DNA of 64,000 nucleotides. Origin: Adiantum capillus-veneris (Eukaryota > Streptophyta > Polypodiopsida > Polypodiales > Pteridaceae). Numbering within the stretch: the first letter of the stretch is position 1; every line of letters starts with the position of its first letter. The notes beneath the pieces are model-generated. The model was not told where the DNA came from and ran no database searches. It was given only the letters and a program-made list of their open reading frames with translations. Shown in pieces: positions 34,185-43,775 of this stretch. The position numbers were made by a program, and so were the translations under genes. The DNA lies in contig CM043971.1 of NCBI GenBank assembly GCA_014529385.2, forward strand, positions 88,615,340 through 88,679,339, written 5' to 3'.

Positions 34185-34420
34185 CCCCTTATTTGCTTAA
34201 TATTGACCTCTGTACTAGCAAGCATCACTTATATTTTGCGAGGTCAGTACCAAGCGAACAGGGTCATCGAACAAAGCGGCCTTCCCTTATTCGATTGGTA
34301 CTGACCAAGGAAGAGTGTAAAAGAAAACATCCTATGGTAAAGAAGATGGTCAATACCAAGTGAACAGGTGCAGCAAATAGGGTTTACCTTCCCTTATTCG
34401 CTTGGTACTGACTACACAAA
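34185..34420. repeat. Palindromic repeat cluster 3
   Basis: Two to three diverged copies of the cluster 2 unit (GAGGTCAGTACCAAGCGAAC at about 34,239; TTCGCTTGGTACTGAC at about 34,397), here about 95-115 bp apart. Confidence 0.75.
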
Positions 34421-34827
34421 ATACAAGTGCACAAAAGGGTAGTAAGTAGCATACCTCTTTACTGTGTGTAGAGTTCTGCGTCACTAAAGCAGTGCAGAAC
34501 AGGAGTAAGAGAAGGATGCGCGAGAGTAAGAGGTGATGCGCAAAAAGAGTTGGGATGGTTTGCTTACCGCGTAGCGTTGATGGGGGTAGAGTTAATTAAA
34601 ATGATGGGAAGTAGAGGACGCGAAAAGAGGTAGAATAGTTGAAATGTTTGGCGGGGGTATTGCCTCTAAACTTGAATGCTTACCTCGGTGAGGGTGACAA
34701 CTTCATTTATGCGCATGATTACACCCGAGATTGTGGTTGGTAAATCGTATTGCATAGGAATCTGAGACCATTTATTACTGGTTGTCCTTGTGAGCGCAGC
34801 CCACGTGCCTTTTTCGAGTGACCGTTT

Positions 34828-35075
34828 AGAGTCAGACAGATGCAAATCGCCCTTGCCGTCGCCATCTCCATCTCCAAGTGGAACAAATAGATCACCGTTG
34901 CCTTTGCCTTTTCTGCGCTCTTCCCCTTGGACAGCTCTCGTGATCCTGCATTTAGAGTCAGATGCTGATCGCCCTTACAGTCGCCATCTCCATCTCCAAG
35001 CAGAACAAACAGATTTTCGTTGCCTTTGCCTTTTTTGCGCTCTTCCCCTTGGCCACCTCTCGTGATCCTTTGTTG
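34828..35075. repeat. 126-bp tandem duplication
   Basis: AGAGTCAGA starts copies at 34,828 and 34,954; both contain CGCCATCTCCATCTCCAAG and GCGCTCTTCCCCTTGG. Open frames on both strands result from the duplication. I see no clear gene between 33,960 and 35,400. Confidence 0.8.
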
Positions 35076-35407
35076 AGCGACCCCCACTGGGTTGAGTCCT
35101 TTGCTGCCGTGTCGCCATCGCCATCGTCACCTTCTGGTTCTTGCTGTCAGCGGCCTACGACATCACCATCCAACTTGGCACCATTGGATATTGCAGAGAC
35201 ATGTTCTTTCTCCCTACCTCTCTCCCCTTCTTGTGTGTTGTTAACTGTGTGCGCACCGAAGCCACTGCGTTAGGGTAAGATTAAAAGTCTCACACCGCAT
35301 GGTTGGAATAATTACTCCTTATGTGACCGTGCCTGAGTTTGGGCATAGTGAGTGAGTAGGCCTATATATCTATCACTAATAACATTAAATGCTCTGTTGT
35401 TATCCAC

Positions 35408-35614
35408 CTGTTCTGAATGCTTGGGTCAGAACCAAGAGAATAGGGCCCTTCGGAGATTCTTGGGTCCCTACTCGCTTGGTTCTGACTCAAGTGACGTCAC
35501 CTTTTACGACATTAGCACACAAGACAGAACTACGGGAATAGTGCCCTTCAGAGATTCTTGGGCCCCTATTCGCTTGGTTCTGACTCAAGTGACGTCATCT
35601 TTTATGACATTAGC
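35408..35614. repeat. Palindromic repeat cluster 4, left half
   Basis: Two copies about 96 bp apart of a unit with AGAACCAAG(C)GAATAGGGCCC and GGGCCCCTATTCGCTTGGTT, a near-perfect inverted pair of about 20 bp, followed by TGACTCAAGTGACGTCA. The chromovirus inserted at the end of the second copy. Confidence 0.85.
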
Positions 35615-35737
35615 TGTAAGGACATGGGTCCTATGGGCAAGGTCACCGGCACGGCTGGACAGTGTGTATGCTAGGGGGAGGCTATAAGATAGCACGGTTG
35701 GGTGGAGACTAACACACGCATTACCACCACCCTTTCA
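35615..35737 (+). repeat. 5' LTR of the chromovirus
   Basis: 123 bp, the same length as the 3' copy and differing at a handful of sites. It contains GGCTATAAGATAGC, a possible TATA element. Confidence 0.93.
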
Positions 35738-36035
35738 CTGGTATCCGAGCTATTTTTAGGAGGAGGCTAAAAGTGGCTTGCATGTGCGTGCGATGCCCTG
35801 GTTCTCCCCCACATTCCGCAGACAGCGACGCCTCAGCTGTGCAGCAAAAAGAAGACAAGCACAGTTTTCTGTGCGAGCAGCGCGTGGACAAACAACAACA
35901 GTCGACCGCAACGGCCTCATCTACGCCCTCCACAACGCACGACCAAGGAAAACTCGATCGGCAACTCAACAGCACTGAGGCTCCGAAGGCTTCCGATGGT
36001 GCCGTTGGCTACGCACGTAGGAAGGCTCGCTTAAC

Positions 36036-36108
36036 CCTTGCATGAAGGAGGGTTGAACCCACCCCATGAGGGTAAGAGGCCAACACTTTACCATCAAGCT
36101 ATTGGCCC
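36036..36108 (-). other. tRNA-like sequence
   Basis: On the minus strand it reads GGGCCAATAGCTTGATGGTA... with an A-box-like segment, a loop CTCTTAC and a B-box-like GGGTTCAACCC. The acceptor arm does not pair, so it is more likely a SINE head or a tRNA relic in the chromovirus leader than a tRNA gene. Confidence 0.3.
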
Positions 36109-36289
36109 TTGTTATGTATAACAAGGAAAGATAGTCTACTTGTGTTGAAAGGAAAACTAGAAGGAAAGGGAAAGCTTTAAACTTCAAGGAAGTAGCTTTA
36201 CCCTTCCTTTTCACTTCTTGGAGGAAGGCAAGTTTTCTTCCAAAACTTCTTTTTTCCTCAAGGAGGTAGCTTCAAAGTGAAGAAAAGCC

Positions 36290-36316
36290 TTCACAAAAAC
36301 GACGAGTTTTTGTGAA
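36290..36316 (+). other. Perfect hairpin in the chromovirus leader
   Basis: TTCACAAAAAC and GTTTTTGTGAA pair over 11 bp around the loop GACGA, about 170 bp before gag. It could act as an RNA structure in the leader (packaging or priming), which is a guess. Confidence 0.6.
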
Positions 36317-36486
36317 GAATCATCAAAGGTGTTTTTACAAGGAACGACAAGTGAAGTGCTCAACTTCTCGCAAGGCGAGGTTTGCATGCAACACAGATCG
36401 CGGAGCATACAAAACACAAAGACTTCAATTTCTCAAGATACAAGTTGTCATTTCTTTTTCTCTCTTTGCATTAGTGTGTGTTTACC

Positions 36487-37761
36487 ATGGCCAGTGAGGA
36501 TATCCCACCTACACACACGTTTGATTTTGAGCATGTAGATCAAAATCAGGGCACCACGGGTGCTGCTGACACTAATATGCATGATGATGATGATCTAGGA
36601 GATCATGGGCTTGTAGATATGGCTTCTTTCAAGACTTTGGAACATCGCCAAAGTGTACTTGAAAGAAACCTCTCTGCACTCAATGAAAATGTTCCCAATC
36701 TTACAGTGTTACTTGTGAAATTTATGAATTCACAGACAACTCAAGGAGCTACAAGTGGCATGGTTCAAGGGAACCAAGCTCGCACGACTCAAGGAGTCCA
36801 AGAGACAAGTGCTGCACAAGATGCAGAAGGTAGCAATGCATTACTTAAGAATATCACCATTCCTAAGTTTCACGGGGAAGAGCGTGATCACAACAAGGAT
36901 GCGGTCAATACGTTCTTACACACATGGAGTGATATTCATAGATTGAGACACACCCTGAATATAAAGACGGCTGTGGAAACAAGTCTATCTCTTAAAGGCA
37001 AGGCCTATAAGTGGTGGATGACATTTCCAATAGATGCTCGTCCTCCGTCTTGGGCTGTGTTTCAAGCTTCTTTCTCCAAAGAGTTTTTGGACTCCAATGA
37101 AGAAGATAAGAATTGGTTAGCATGGGATGCATGCCGCATGTCTGGCCTTTCTCTCACACAGTACCTTTCAAAGTATCGGGAAATCATATTAAAACTAGAA
37201 GGTCTAGATGAATTCCAAAAGAAACGGGGTTTTAATAGGGGTCTTGACAAAGACTATCGTCTTCATGTTAAGACCCAACATCCAAAAACTTTGGAAGAAG
37301 CCATTAGTCATGCACAAAGATATAATGATGAACAAGAGAGGAAAGGAAATGTTCCCTACTCTAAGAATACTTTTGCTAAGAGCAATGTGGCTAAGAGCCA
37401 ATGGCGAGGTAGATCTCCCACACGTTCCAAGAGAAATAAGAGATAATCTACCTCTCCACGCCCACAAGAGCCTAAGAAGCCTAAGCAATCACGAGATACT
37501 CCGCGTGGGTCTCTCAGCGCTGCTGATTTTGAGCGTGCAAAGAAACACAATTTGTGTTTTAGATGTCTTTCGGACCAACATAACAAGAAAGATTGTCCTC
37601 TTTTGCAAGGCAAAGAAAAGGCCATGCACACGATGCAATGCCTCACATTAGATTCATCTCCTAAATATTGTGCTATAGAGGTTCTTCATATGGAAGAAAA
37701 GCACAAGTGTTGTGTGCCTGCTTCAATCATTGGCAGCCCACCTTTGGCCCCCATGATTTGA
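36487..37761 (+). pseudogene. Chromovirus gag
   Basis: From the ATG at 36,487 (MASEDIPPTHTFDFEHVDQN) through a Retrotrans_gag domain (KGKAYKWWMTFP) to a premature TAA at 37,444; the same frame resumes at once and reaches a zinc knuckle LCFRCLSDQHNKKDC. The stop fits a CAA to TAA change. The protease lies in a different frame downstream. Confidence 0.85.
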
Positions 37762-40700
37762 TTCGCATACATGACACTATTAACGGACAATGTGTTCGTA
37801 TTTTAGTGGATGATGGTGCAACTCATAACTTCTTGAACTATAAGCTAGTCAAGAAATTGAAGCTTACACAGACTCCCTGTTCTCACAAGTGTGTGGTGGA
37901 GCAGATGTTTGGGAATGATAAAGAAGTATGGGACACGGTAGTTCAAAGGGTCGAGCTTATTGTTCAAGATCATATGATGACCCTTGACTTCCAAGTTATG
38001 AACATGGACCGTGCTGATGTAGTTTTAGGACGGGAGTGGCTGCATGGTTTAGGAAACACATTGCACACTAGTTATGAACACAACTCCTTATCCTTTATGG
38101 CCAATGGTAAACATGTGTTTTTGCTTGGTGAGAAAAATATACCATCTGCACCTCTTATATGTACAACCGAGCTTTCTATTTGCAGAAAGAAAATTTAATA
38201 GATGAAGTCTTTTTGCGTTACTACTTGTCTCCAAGTCTTGTGAATTCTCAAGAGCAAAGTGCGGTGAATTCTAGTCATGGTATGCAAAGTGCAATGAATT
38301 CTACTGATAAACAAAGTGTTAAAAAATCTAACGAGCAAAGTGCTCTCAATTTTAATTCTATAGAGCAACGTGCAACTGTTGTAAAACAAACGTCACAGGA
38401 ATTACAAGATTCTCCATCCCAACATAACTCTAGTTTACTTTCTCCTTTTGCACGGCAAAAGCTGACTCACTTACTCACGGAGTATAGTGATGTGTTCTCA
38501 AGTGATTTACCACCGGGTTTACCCCCTACACGTGATGTGCAACATGGCATAGATGTCTTGCCAGGCACTAAACCGATGAGTAAATCACCTTATCATATGA
38601 GTGCTAAAGAAGCCAAGGAGGTTGAGAGTCAGTTGGCTGGCTACCTCGCTCGTGGTTTCATTAGACCTAGCACTTCGCCTTGGGCATCACCAATGCTATT
38701 GGTAAAAAAGAAAGATGGTACTATGCGCATGTGTGTAGATTATCGTGGATTAAATGCGATAACCATCAAGAACAAGTATCCTCTACCTCGAGTGGATGAG
38801 TTATTTGATCAACTCCATGGGGCAAGATACTATACAAAGATAGACTTTCATTCAGGATACCACCAGGTACATATCCTATTGCAAGATATCTCCAAAACTG
38901 CCTTTAGAACACGGTTCGGGCATTTTGAATTTTTGGTTATGCCTTTTGGTCTAACCAATGCTCCAACTACATTTATGACACTCATGGATAGTGTCATACA
39001 TCCCTATCTTGGAAAATTTGTTGTGGTTTTCCTTGATGATATTCTCATTTAAAATAAGACTGAATATGAACACATAGAACACTTACGGTTAGTGTTTGAA
39101 CAGCTACGAGCTCACGCACTGTATGCTAAGCAAAGCAAGTGCGATTTCTTTAAAATAGAGATACATTACCTCGAGCATGTGATCTCTTATTCTGGCATCA
39201 AGATGGACACTGACAAGGTTGCTGCCATTCTTCGATGGCCACATCCCAACACGGTTGAGGAGCCTCAAATATTTTTAGGCATAGCTGGATTTTATCGACA
39301 GTATATCCGTGACTATGCCAAAATAACTGTTCCTATGATGGATCAACTTAAAGAAAAAGGTAAGACCTTTTCTTGGGAAGAAGCCCAAAAACGCAGTTTC
39401 GAACAGCTCAAGGTAGCTATGGCCACTGCTCCCATCCTAGCAATCGTCGACCCACTTAAGCCGTTTGTGGTAGAGACTGATGCTAGTGATAAAGCCATTG
39501 GTGCAGTATTTCTCTAGGAGGTAAGACCTATAGCCTTTGAAAGTAAAAAGTTAGATAGAGCTCAACAGAATTATTATGTCTATGAGAGAGAGCTCTATGC
39601 CATAATTCACGCTTTATGAAAGTGGCGACACTATTTATATGGTGCCGAGTTTGAAGTAGTTTTTGACCATGAGAGTATCAAATGGTTTACTACTCAAACA
39701 GACTTGAAGGGCCGTAAAGCTAGATGGGCAAAAATCCTTCAAGGTTATGATTGTAAGCTACGAAATTGCAAGGGGCGATATAATGTAGTAGCGGATTCAC
39801 TAAGTCGGATGCCTCATATTAATTCACTTGCTTTCACGGAACTAAAGAGTGGATTTTTGGAGTCATTACGTGGAAAGTGTGCACAAGATCACTCATATGC
39901 TAAAGTGTGGAGTACAGTTTTAAAAAGGGATCCCTCACACTCACATGTCTCTGAAAAGCCAGATCAACATGGCTCTACACGCGCAGATAGAAACTCCAGC
40001 ACACAGAGCTCCACCCCTACTCAGGAAGAGCTTAAGCGATGGAAGAATTTTTCCATTGATGATGGCTACTTACTCCACAAAGGTAGAGTATGTGTGCCAA
40101 AGGACTTATACACTAGGCGCCAAATCTTATTTGAGTGTCACGATAGTCCAAGTGCTGGTCATCCAGGTATCCGTAAGACGTATGCCTTAGTTCGACGACA
40201 ATTTTATTGGCCGGGATTACATCATGATGTTCAGGAGTATGTACTAAATTTCCAACATTGCCAAGTTAATAAGGCAGAGTGCCTCAAGGTAGGTGGCCTT
40301 TTACATCCTTTAGAGATTCCACAAGGTAAGTGGGAGAGTATCTCTATGGATTTTGTAGTAGGACTACCTACTACAAATCGTGGCCATGATGCCATTTGGG
40401 TAATTGTAGACCGTCTCACAAAGATGGGTCGGTTCATTCCCACTAAGACTACGGTTAAGACACCGAAATTAGCACGGCTATTTGTAGAGCATATATATAG
40501 ACTCTATGGTCTTCCAGCTAGTATCATTAGTGACAGAGATCGAAAGTTCAATAATCACTTATGGAGAGCTGTGTTCCAAAAGTTGGAAACTAAACTTAAT
40601 CTAACTACGACTGATCATCCAGAAACGGATGGTCAAACAGAAAGAGTCAATCAAGTGCTAGAGGATATGCTACGAGTATACATTAGGAAGAAGCAAACCA

Positions 40701-41416
40701 ATTGGGAAGACTACTTACCTATATTGGAATTTGCTTATAATAGCTCAAAGCATGTGACTACAGGGTTTAGTCCATTTATGCTTTTGTATGGATTTCAACC
40801 TAGGTCACCCGTTATGGTGGGGTTGGCTAAGGAGAAGATACAACAAGCAAAGTGTTTTCTCCAAGACCATTTTGACATGCTCCGAGTTGCTTGACAGAAT
40901 GTTAAGCAAGCTCAAGATCGATATAAGAAGTACGCAGATGATCATCAATGTCTTTCTACTTTTGAAGAAGGAGACAAGGTTTTCCTCAAAGTTCCGGAGC
41001 ATTCAGAAAGTCTGAAGATGGGAAAAGTTGCTAAAATTTCACCACGCTATTGTGGACCGTTTACCATTCTCAAACATATAGGTCAAGTGTCCTATAAGTT
41101 AGCTCTTCTAGAGCACTCACGAGTTCATCCTGTTTTCCATGTTAGCCGTTTACGAAAACAGCTAGGACAGAATGATAATGTCATTGAAATAGATGTGCTG
41201 GTTGACCTTATCGAACCACCAAGCATTCCTCATGAGCCCGAAAAGATTTTGGATTCTCATGAGCTTCGCACCAGACATCATGTCAGACGACAGGTATTGG
41301 TAAAATGGCTAGATAGACCTGAAGAAGGTTCTACATGGGAGAATGTCTCCACACTTACGAAACGTTTTCCTACGTTCATTTTCGAGGACGAAAATGATTC
41401 TCCAAGGGGGGGGTAA
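37740..41416 (+). pseudogene. Chromovirus pol: protease, RT, RNase H, integrase, chromodomain
   Basis: Protease VDDGATHNFL (37,808-37,837). RT from about 38,580 with [12 protein letters not shown] and VVFLDDILI, then a TAA where the family has Tyr. RNase H TDASDKAIGAVF ends in a TAG (a Gln codon elsewhere), and a TGA interrupts HAL-KWRHYLYG. Integrase zinc finger keeps two His and one Cys (the first Cys is Phe), and the core has SMDFV, SDRDRKF and TERVNQ, so the catalytic D-D-E is present. A TGA at 40,892 splits integrase from the C-terminal part, which ends in a chromodomain-like block (RRQVLVKWLDRPEEGSTWE). At least four stops and two shifts: not functional. Confidence 0.88.
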
Positions 41417-41539
41417 TGTAAGGACATGGGTCCTATGGGCAAGGCCACCGGCACGGTCGGACAATGTGTACGCTAGGGGGAGGCTATAAGATAGCATGGT
41501 TGGGTGGAGACTAGCAAACACATTACCACCGCCCTTTCA
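41417..41539 (+). repeat. 3' LTR of the chromovirus
   Basis: Preceded by the polypurine tract at 41,404-41,413 and followed by TTAGC. Confidence 0.93.
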
Positions 41540-41800
41540 TTAGCGCACGGGATAGAACCAAGTGAATAAGGCCCTTCGGAGATTCTTGGGCCCCTATTCT
41601 CTTGGTTCTGACTCAAGTGACGTCACCTTTTGTGACATTAGCGCACGGGATAGAACCAAGCAAATAGGACCCTTCAGAGATTCTTGGGGCCCCTATTCAC
41701 TTGGTTTTGACTCAAGTGACGTCACCTCTTATGACATTAGTGCACGGGAGAGAGCCAAGAAAATAGAGACCTTGAGGGGTACTTGAGGCTCAATATTTGC
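41540..41800. repeat. Palindromic repeat cluster 4, right half
   Basis: Continues the array after the chromovirus: landmarks CTTGGTTCTGACTCAAGTGACGTCACC at 41,601 and a variant at 41,700, then a decayed copy to about 41,800. Together with the left half it makes four to five units. Confidence 0.85.
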
Positions 41801-43611
41801 TTGGTTATGACACCAAATAGTTTTGGCTTGCTTTTTGTTTCACTCATGGGGATCATAGTCCTGGAGACAGACGTTGTGAGCGAGGATACATGTGAAGAAA
41901 AACTATTCACGTTATTATACAACGCTCGTGCTCATCACCGTGCACCAGAACTATCAGGAATGTTTAATGCAGAGTTTTCTATATAGAGGATTATAGATTG
42001 CTCATTTGAGTATCTACAAACCCATTTACAACAGTATGAGGTAGTCACTTGTGACAATTCCATGACCGTTGATGGCTTGAGATATGTGCGCCTAGCCGAC
42101 CTTGACCCTGATAAGAGTGCTTCAAGGAGACTGAATTGCTGTCTAAAAAAGTATCCCTCCAATGCACTGCTTGTACAAGACAGGTGTATGAAGCACTTCA
42201 AAAAGTGTCACTTAGTGGAATTCTACCACGGGTTTGTCTATTACTTATACTTGCAGACGGATGGTGAGTCAGAGACTTCCCAGTCAAAAACTTTCGGTAG
42301 TTGTCCATTGGCGCCGGAGGAAAAGGTAGAGGATGTGGAGGTGCAGTTCAACCCAGAAGAAGAGCGGGTAGAGGTATTAAAGGAAACATTTGATGCGGGC
42401 TTAACTCTTGCTTTTCTTGCGGATGCAGCAATAGGGTGCAACCAAGAAAGTCCAAGTAAGGAAGTGACTTTGCCTCTGAATTGTGCTCCCAGCTTTGCTA
42501 TGGCGGGCAACTCCCACTATGTTGTGCTCACAGATATCATGCATGAGCTCAATATACGGGAGTACTACTGCCTAGCTGCAATTGCGAATTTTTGTGAGGC
42601 AGACATGGGGTTTGTGGATGATGATGGAGTGGACCAACATCTTATTGCTGACACAACTGTCCGCAACTCACAGTTCACTTCAGGGTGGCAACTGATCAAA
42701 GATACATTCAATGAAGCAAAGTCCGGAGAGGCCAATTTGCCAACAGATGAGCAGTTTAAATCGACAACAAAACAACTCGTCTTGGAAAACATGGGTAGGG
42801 TCATGGCACCCAGAGATTAGGTAATGAATAGTTAGTCTATTCACTTGTGGGGGAGGTCGATGCTGGAAATGGACGAGAATCAGATGGTAACTTTTGTTGT
42901 GCATTCAGATGGTATTGGAGATGGCCCAGTGATACAATATCATGATCATTTTTTTTGTTGACAGGTGCTAGTGTATGACGATAGTTTCCTTAGAAGAGTG
43001 GGAGGCTCACGGCAAGGGCTTGCCACTGGAGTCCAAGGCAAGGATGCGGCGTTGTCTCACTACATTGGGCGTTTCAACCACAAAAAGGTTTGTAGAAACA
43101 ATTCAAGTACTTGGAAATTGTACTCATCTCACTTACGGCCCATAAATTCATTACAGTTTTTATGTAGATCATAATATACCACAAGGAATACTCCGAGGAC
43201 AATGTAAAGTTCCCACTATTTGCAATGAAAGTTATTACAAGATTGTGTGATGGGCAGCCCCTCCCACTAAATGTAGAAAGACTAATTTTGATTGCGAAAC
43301 AATTTGCTCTACGCGTATTTGGCATTGGGTATGGGTGCCAAGCACTCAGAGCCCCCTATTTCATGTCCTACACAGCTCAGGCTCTAGCTGCAAGGGTTGA
43401 AGACCCGGAGAGATTATATCCATACAAAAAGCGGCTGTTTCTGAGGGAAAGAAGATGCTTGATGCCCATGGGGATGCTGGCGTCAACAGAGGAACGAGCT
43501 CGTGTACAGAGCTTGCACATCGAAGAGGTACAAAGTGAGGAAGAAGGAGATGCATCGAAGAGGATAAAAATGATGGGCTCATGTCCATCTTCTCCCGCTC
43601 CTGACTCGTGA
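41783..43611 (+). CDS. Unknown multi-exon gene of the inverted-repeat element
   Basis: Open sequence from about 41,783 to 42,820 in one frame with a single TAG at 41,984; the clear part is 42,062-42,820 (VDGLRYVRLADLDPDKSASR). Further exons are 42,965-43,087, after TTTTTTTGTTGACAG and closed by AAAAG|GTTTGT, and 43,168-43,611, after TTTTTATGTAG. The 80-bp intron between them keeps phase zero. The last exon ends in an acidic then basic tail (EEVQSEEEGDASKRIKM), the basic part resembling a nuclear localisation signal. How the first block joins the rest is unclear, because it ends in a stop. No domain recognised. Confidence 0.55.
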
Positions 43612-43775
43612 CCGTCGCCACCTCGCATGGCTCTTTGCCGCATTTGAAACTCCCCAAGCCATCTGTTTTTTCTCTTTGCGGATGTGTTGTAAAGATCGTG
43701 TAATTTCTGAACTCTTAAGAAGTTCCTTTTGCCTTGCTCTATGAAGTAGTCATCTATAAGTCCATTGGTGTAACT

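Larger units (their letters stand above)
35615..41539 (+). mobile_element. Chromovirus-type Ty3/gypsy element
   Basis: Two 123-bp LTRs (35,615-35,737 and 41,417-41,539), beginning TGTAAGGACATGG and ending CTTTCA, are flanked by the 5-bp duplication TTAGC (35,610-35,614 and 41,540-41,544). Primer site CTGGTATCCGAGC follows the left LTR and the polypurine tract AAGGGGGGGG precedes the right. Order gag, protease, RT, RNase H, integrase, chromodomain. Very short LTRs for a full-length element. Several nonsense changes make this copy inactive. Confidence 0.95.

Noticed and set aside
34719-35273. Opposed open frames in the 126-bp duplication
   Set aside because: Open frames on both strands come from the duplicated biased sequence. 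No splice or start evidence.
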